A stretch of DNA of 64,000 bases, taken from Chionis minor. Taxonomy: Eukaryota > Chordata > Aves > Charadriiformes > Chionididae. The notes under the pieces were generated by a model, which saw only the letters and a program-made list of their open reading frames with translations, searched no databases and was not told the DNA's origin. This document shows, in pieces, positions 62,101-64,000 of this stretch; the stretch's first letter is position 1; every line of letters begins with the position of its first letter. Where the stretch lies: positions 124,001 to 188,000 of the forward strand of contig VZSF01007000.1 of assembly GCA_013398295.1 (NCBI GenBank), given 5' to 3'. The translations under genes and the position numbers were made by a program.

Positions 62101-63162
62101 GACCTTTTTTCTGGCTATAAATACCAAATATTCTATCAAAGTATGCAAATTAATCCTGAAGAAAATTGATCTGAGTGTTTGAGAAAACAAGACTAAGGAA
62201 GAATGCATGACAATCCTCAAACCATTTTTCCTGCAAATTACTTTATTAATCAGAAATAATTATTAACTAAGATGTAGAAGCTTAAAGAAAGATAGCACTT
62301 TTCCACAGCAAGCACTGAGAGAGATCAAGCTACGATGGAGTAAACAAATTCTCCGAGTCAGTTCCAGACCTGTTCTACCTGATGACCTTTTTTTAACCTC
62401 ACTCATAATCCATTTTTTCCCTGCTGCGACAATGTTGCTTTGCCCAAATTCACTCACTTTCCAACTAAATCTACATTGCTATACATCATCAACAGTTGGC
62501 AGTGTCCATTCCATGCTGTGTATTCTACCTCAACTTTGTCATGATCCAAATCTTTGCATGAAATGTAGTGAATGCAACAAAATGCACTTTAGAGTACATA
62601 GGATGAAGTCAGAGACCACAGAAACACCGAAAAGGGTTGCTTTTTAATCACTGGAGCCTCTATCTATAAAACCTAAAAAGTTTTAGTATTTCTTCATGCA
62701 ATATAAACAGTTTGAAAGGTTGAATGAACACTTTTGAAAGATGACTGTTCTTCAAGAGCATTGTGCTATTTTTCTTAAAAGAAACTTTGTAGAATACTTA
62801 CAAAATATATAACATGCTGTTGTTATTTTAATAGCAAGGATTTGGTTTAAGGACCTGCATATTCTCTACTAAAAAAATAAATATCTCTTTAGATAGTGAC
62901 AACATACAATTTACACAAAGTTAATTACAGTAACTCAGATCAAAGCAGCTCCAGAAGGCACACTTCCCACTCAAAAACAAAATAATTTCTGTAGTCTCCT
63001 ACTCCACACTGTTTGAATAAAAATGCTAGAAAATGAATTAAGAATTTACCTGTGTCGTCTTGTTACTTCTTGATTTTTACCAGTGAAGAGTGCTATCTTT
63101 GTTACTGATGTGCTCCTTTTAAAGATCTGAATAGGTTTTCTGGTGATCACTCTCTGTGGCAT
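55966..63162 (-). CDS. Candidate small unrecognised gene, possibly ciliary, about 160 residues
   Basis: I do not recognise this protein. Exons at 63050-63162, 62379-62464, 58456-58547 and 55966-56157 join in frame (113+86+92+192 = 483 nt, 160 codons plus stop), with GT donors and AG acceptors throughout. The first exon begins MPQRVITRKPIQIFKRST and is basic, the third contains DDPLPTLYTFQ, and the last is hydrophilic and ends PKSSYLLL. There is no signal peptide or membrane segment, so a soluble protein is likely. Two tandem RFX X-box matches sit just upstream of the ATG, suggesting expression in ciliated cells or testis. The second exon is the least certain; alternative middle exons at 60038-60081 and 58933-58996 also have open frames. 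The gene runs in the same direction as CYP19A1 and ends about 1.5 kb upstream of its promoter, so some of these exons could instead be upstream exons of CYP19A1 transcripts. Confidence 0.5.
58067..58145 (-). mobile_element. CR1 LINE 3'-end fragment
   Basis: TCACAGAATCATAGAATGG followed by TTTAGGTTGGAAGGGACC is the reverse complement of the CR1 3' terminus with two tail octamers. Only about 80 bp remain. It is a fairly fresh copy lying in an intron of the candidate gene. Confidence 0.92.
58456..58547 (-). CDS. Candidate gene internal exon with strong splice sites
   Basis: Acceptor TGTTCCTTTTAG and donor TTTCAG|GTGAGT are both near consensus. Of the three frames only the one needing a single base from the preceding exon is open; it reads YINTDKQCKGSRSVNKTV, then CDDPLPTLYTFQ. 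It ends in phase 0, matching the next exon. Confidence 0.6.
62379..62464 (-). CDS. Candidate gene middle exon (tentative)
   Basis: Donor CATCAG|GTAGAA is good; acceptor TGTAGATTTAG has a weak pyrimidine tract. The 86-nt exon takes the phase left by exon 1 and delivers the phase needed by the 58456-58547 exon. It reads WKVSEFGQSNIVAAGKKW, then IMSEVKKRSS, a charged and protein-like composition. Another acceptor (TAG|ATTTAG) 6 nt upstream is also in phase. Confidence 0.35.
63050..63162 (-). CDS. Candidate gene exon 1 (ATG exon)
   Basis: The ATG at 63162 has A at -3. Thirty-seven codons stay open, reading MPQRVITRKPIQIFKRST and then SVTKIALFTGKNQEVTRRH, up to the donor CACAG|GTAAAT, which leaves two bases of the next codon. 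The intron reads into a stop at once, supporting a real boundary. Composition is rich in Lys, Arg and Thr. Confidence 0.55.
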
Positions 63163-63182
63163 CTTTTATGCAGGTGCTTCTT

Positions 63183-63210
63183 GTTGCTAAGAGATCAGTT
63201 GCTTAGAGAT
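63183..63210 (-). promoter_or_regulatory. Tandem RFX X-box motifs
   Basis: On the minus strand ATCTCTAAGCAAC (63198-63210) and ATCTCTTAGCAAC (63183-63195) both fit the degenerate X-box RYYNYYN(1-3)RRNRAC exactly. They differ at one base and are two bases apart. RFX factors binding such boxes activate ciliary and spermatid genes. They lie 20-50 nt upstream of the candidate ATG. Confidence 0.6.
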
Positions 63211-63229
63211 GGAAGTTTGTTTTTTGTAA

Positions 63230-64000
63230 TAGATGAGGGGCCATTGCTATTGAAAAGAAAATTTTGTAATTTTACCTCTACAGCTCAATGTATCTGCTGC
63301 AAAATAGCCAATGATAGCAATAAGCATGCCTAATGCTGATTAGAATTGTAACTGGAGAGCAAAACGGAGAAGTAAACAAAGTTTATAATTATGTTTGGTG
63401 GCTGTGAATATCAAGGAAAGAGATTTGTCACTTAACTGGAGGTGCAACTAACAGAAATTATATTAATTCTTTGCCTAGCATATCTAAATGCATTTTTAAT
63501 TTCTAACAGAAAGGAAGAAAAGTCCAAAAGTTGTATTCTAAAATTGGGATGCACAAAGTTGTCAATAACCTTTTGTAAGATATAATCCTGCACTGACATT
63601 GGAAAGGTCTTACTGACTATCCTATATATTTTTGTATATACTGTTTTCTTTATATTCCCAGTTGGTTTGCTAACTCTTCAGAATTACTATACAAATAAAG
63701 GCTAGCTTCTCCGCTTTGTGATGCTTCTCTTTTTTGCTGTAGCCTTGGGCAACTTGAACAAACTTAACTTAGGAAAATCCAAATGTTTTCAAGAACTGCA
63801 TTAAGCAGTTACAGGAGACATTAAAGCAATGACCAAAGATCTATAGGAAAAGGTGATGATGTTATTAAAAGGTGAGACTAACACAGAAGTATGAATAAGG
63901 TACTTGTGCCTGTTACTTACTGGTTTGAAACACCAACAGAAGTCTGAATTTTCTCAATTTCTGCCATGGGAAATCCTTAGCTGACTCAGCTGACTCGTCT
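63230..64000. other. Right-end non-coding stretch
   Basis: No exon, repeat or RNA gene was recognised. If the mammalian order holds, GLDN on the plus strand should lie further right. Confidence 0.5.

Overview
This window is vertebrate nuclear DNA, most likely from a bird. It is AT-rich and intron-rich, the interspersed repeats I recognise are all CR1 LINE fragments (31876-32510, 58067-58145, 8803-8844, 16309-16395), and the one complete gene encodes a typical avian aromatase. I cannot name the species. Gene order from left to right is the 5' end of TNFAIP8L3 (minus), CYP19A1 (minus, complete coding region), and then a candidate small minus-strand gene I do not recognise. From memory, mammals have TNFAIP8L3, CYP19A1 and GLDN in this order; GLDN is not seen and should lie to the right.

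Layout. 1-4250 is mostly repeat-poor sequence, probably TNFAIP8L3 intron. 4260-6279 is a CpG island, broken by a 745-base assembly gap (5535-6279), that carries the TNFAIP8L3 first coding exon. 6280-39000 is about 33 kb of intergenic sequence with CR1 pieces and simple repeats and no gene I can support. 39025-54430 is CYP19A1: nine coding exons whose lengths (145, 151, 155, 177, 115, 115, 163, 242 and 252 nt) join into one 504-residue frame with every splice site GT/AG, plus a proximal ovary-type promoter (TATA, NR5A1/SF-1 and GATA motifs) directly upstream.

The most novel item is at 55880-63210. On the minus strand there are an ATG exon with a good donor (63050-63162), an internal exon with strong splice sites (58456-58547), and a terminal exon (55966-56157) followed within about 40 nt by a poly(A) signal. 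Their reading frames agree if a middle exon is added, and a good candidate is present at 62379-62464. Just upstream of the ATG are two nearly identical 13-bp matches to the RFX X-box consensus in tandem. Together these suggest a small, undescribed gene expressed in ciliated or spermatogenic cells, ending about 1.5 kb upstream of the aromatase promoter on the same strand. No homologue was recognised, so this needs transcript data.

CYP19A1 makes estrogens from androgens in the endoplasmic reticulum. TNFAIP8L3 is a phosphoinositide-transfer protein of the TIPE family. No functional link between the genes is implied beyond their conserved neighbourhood.
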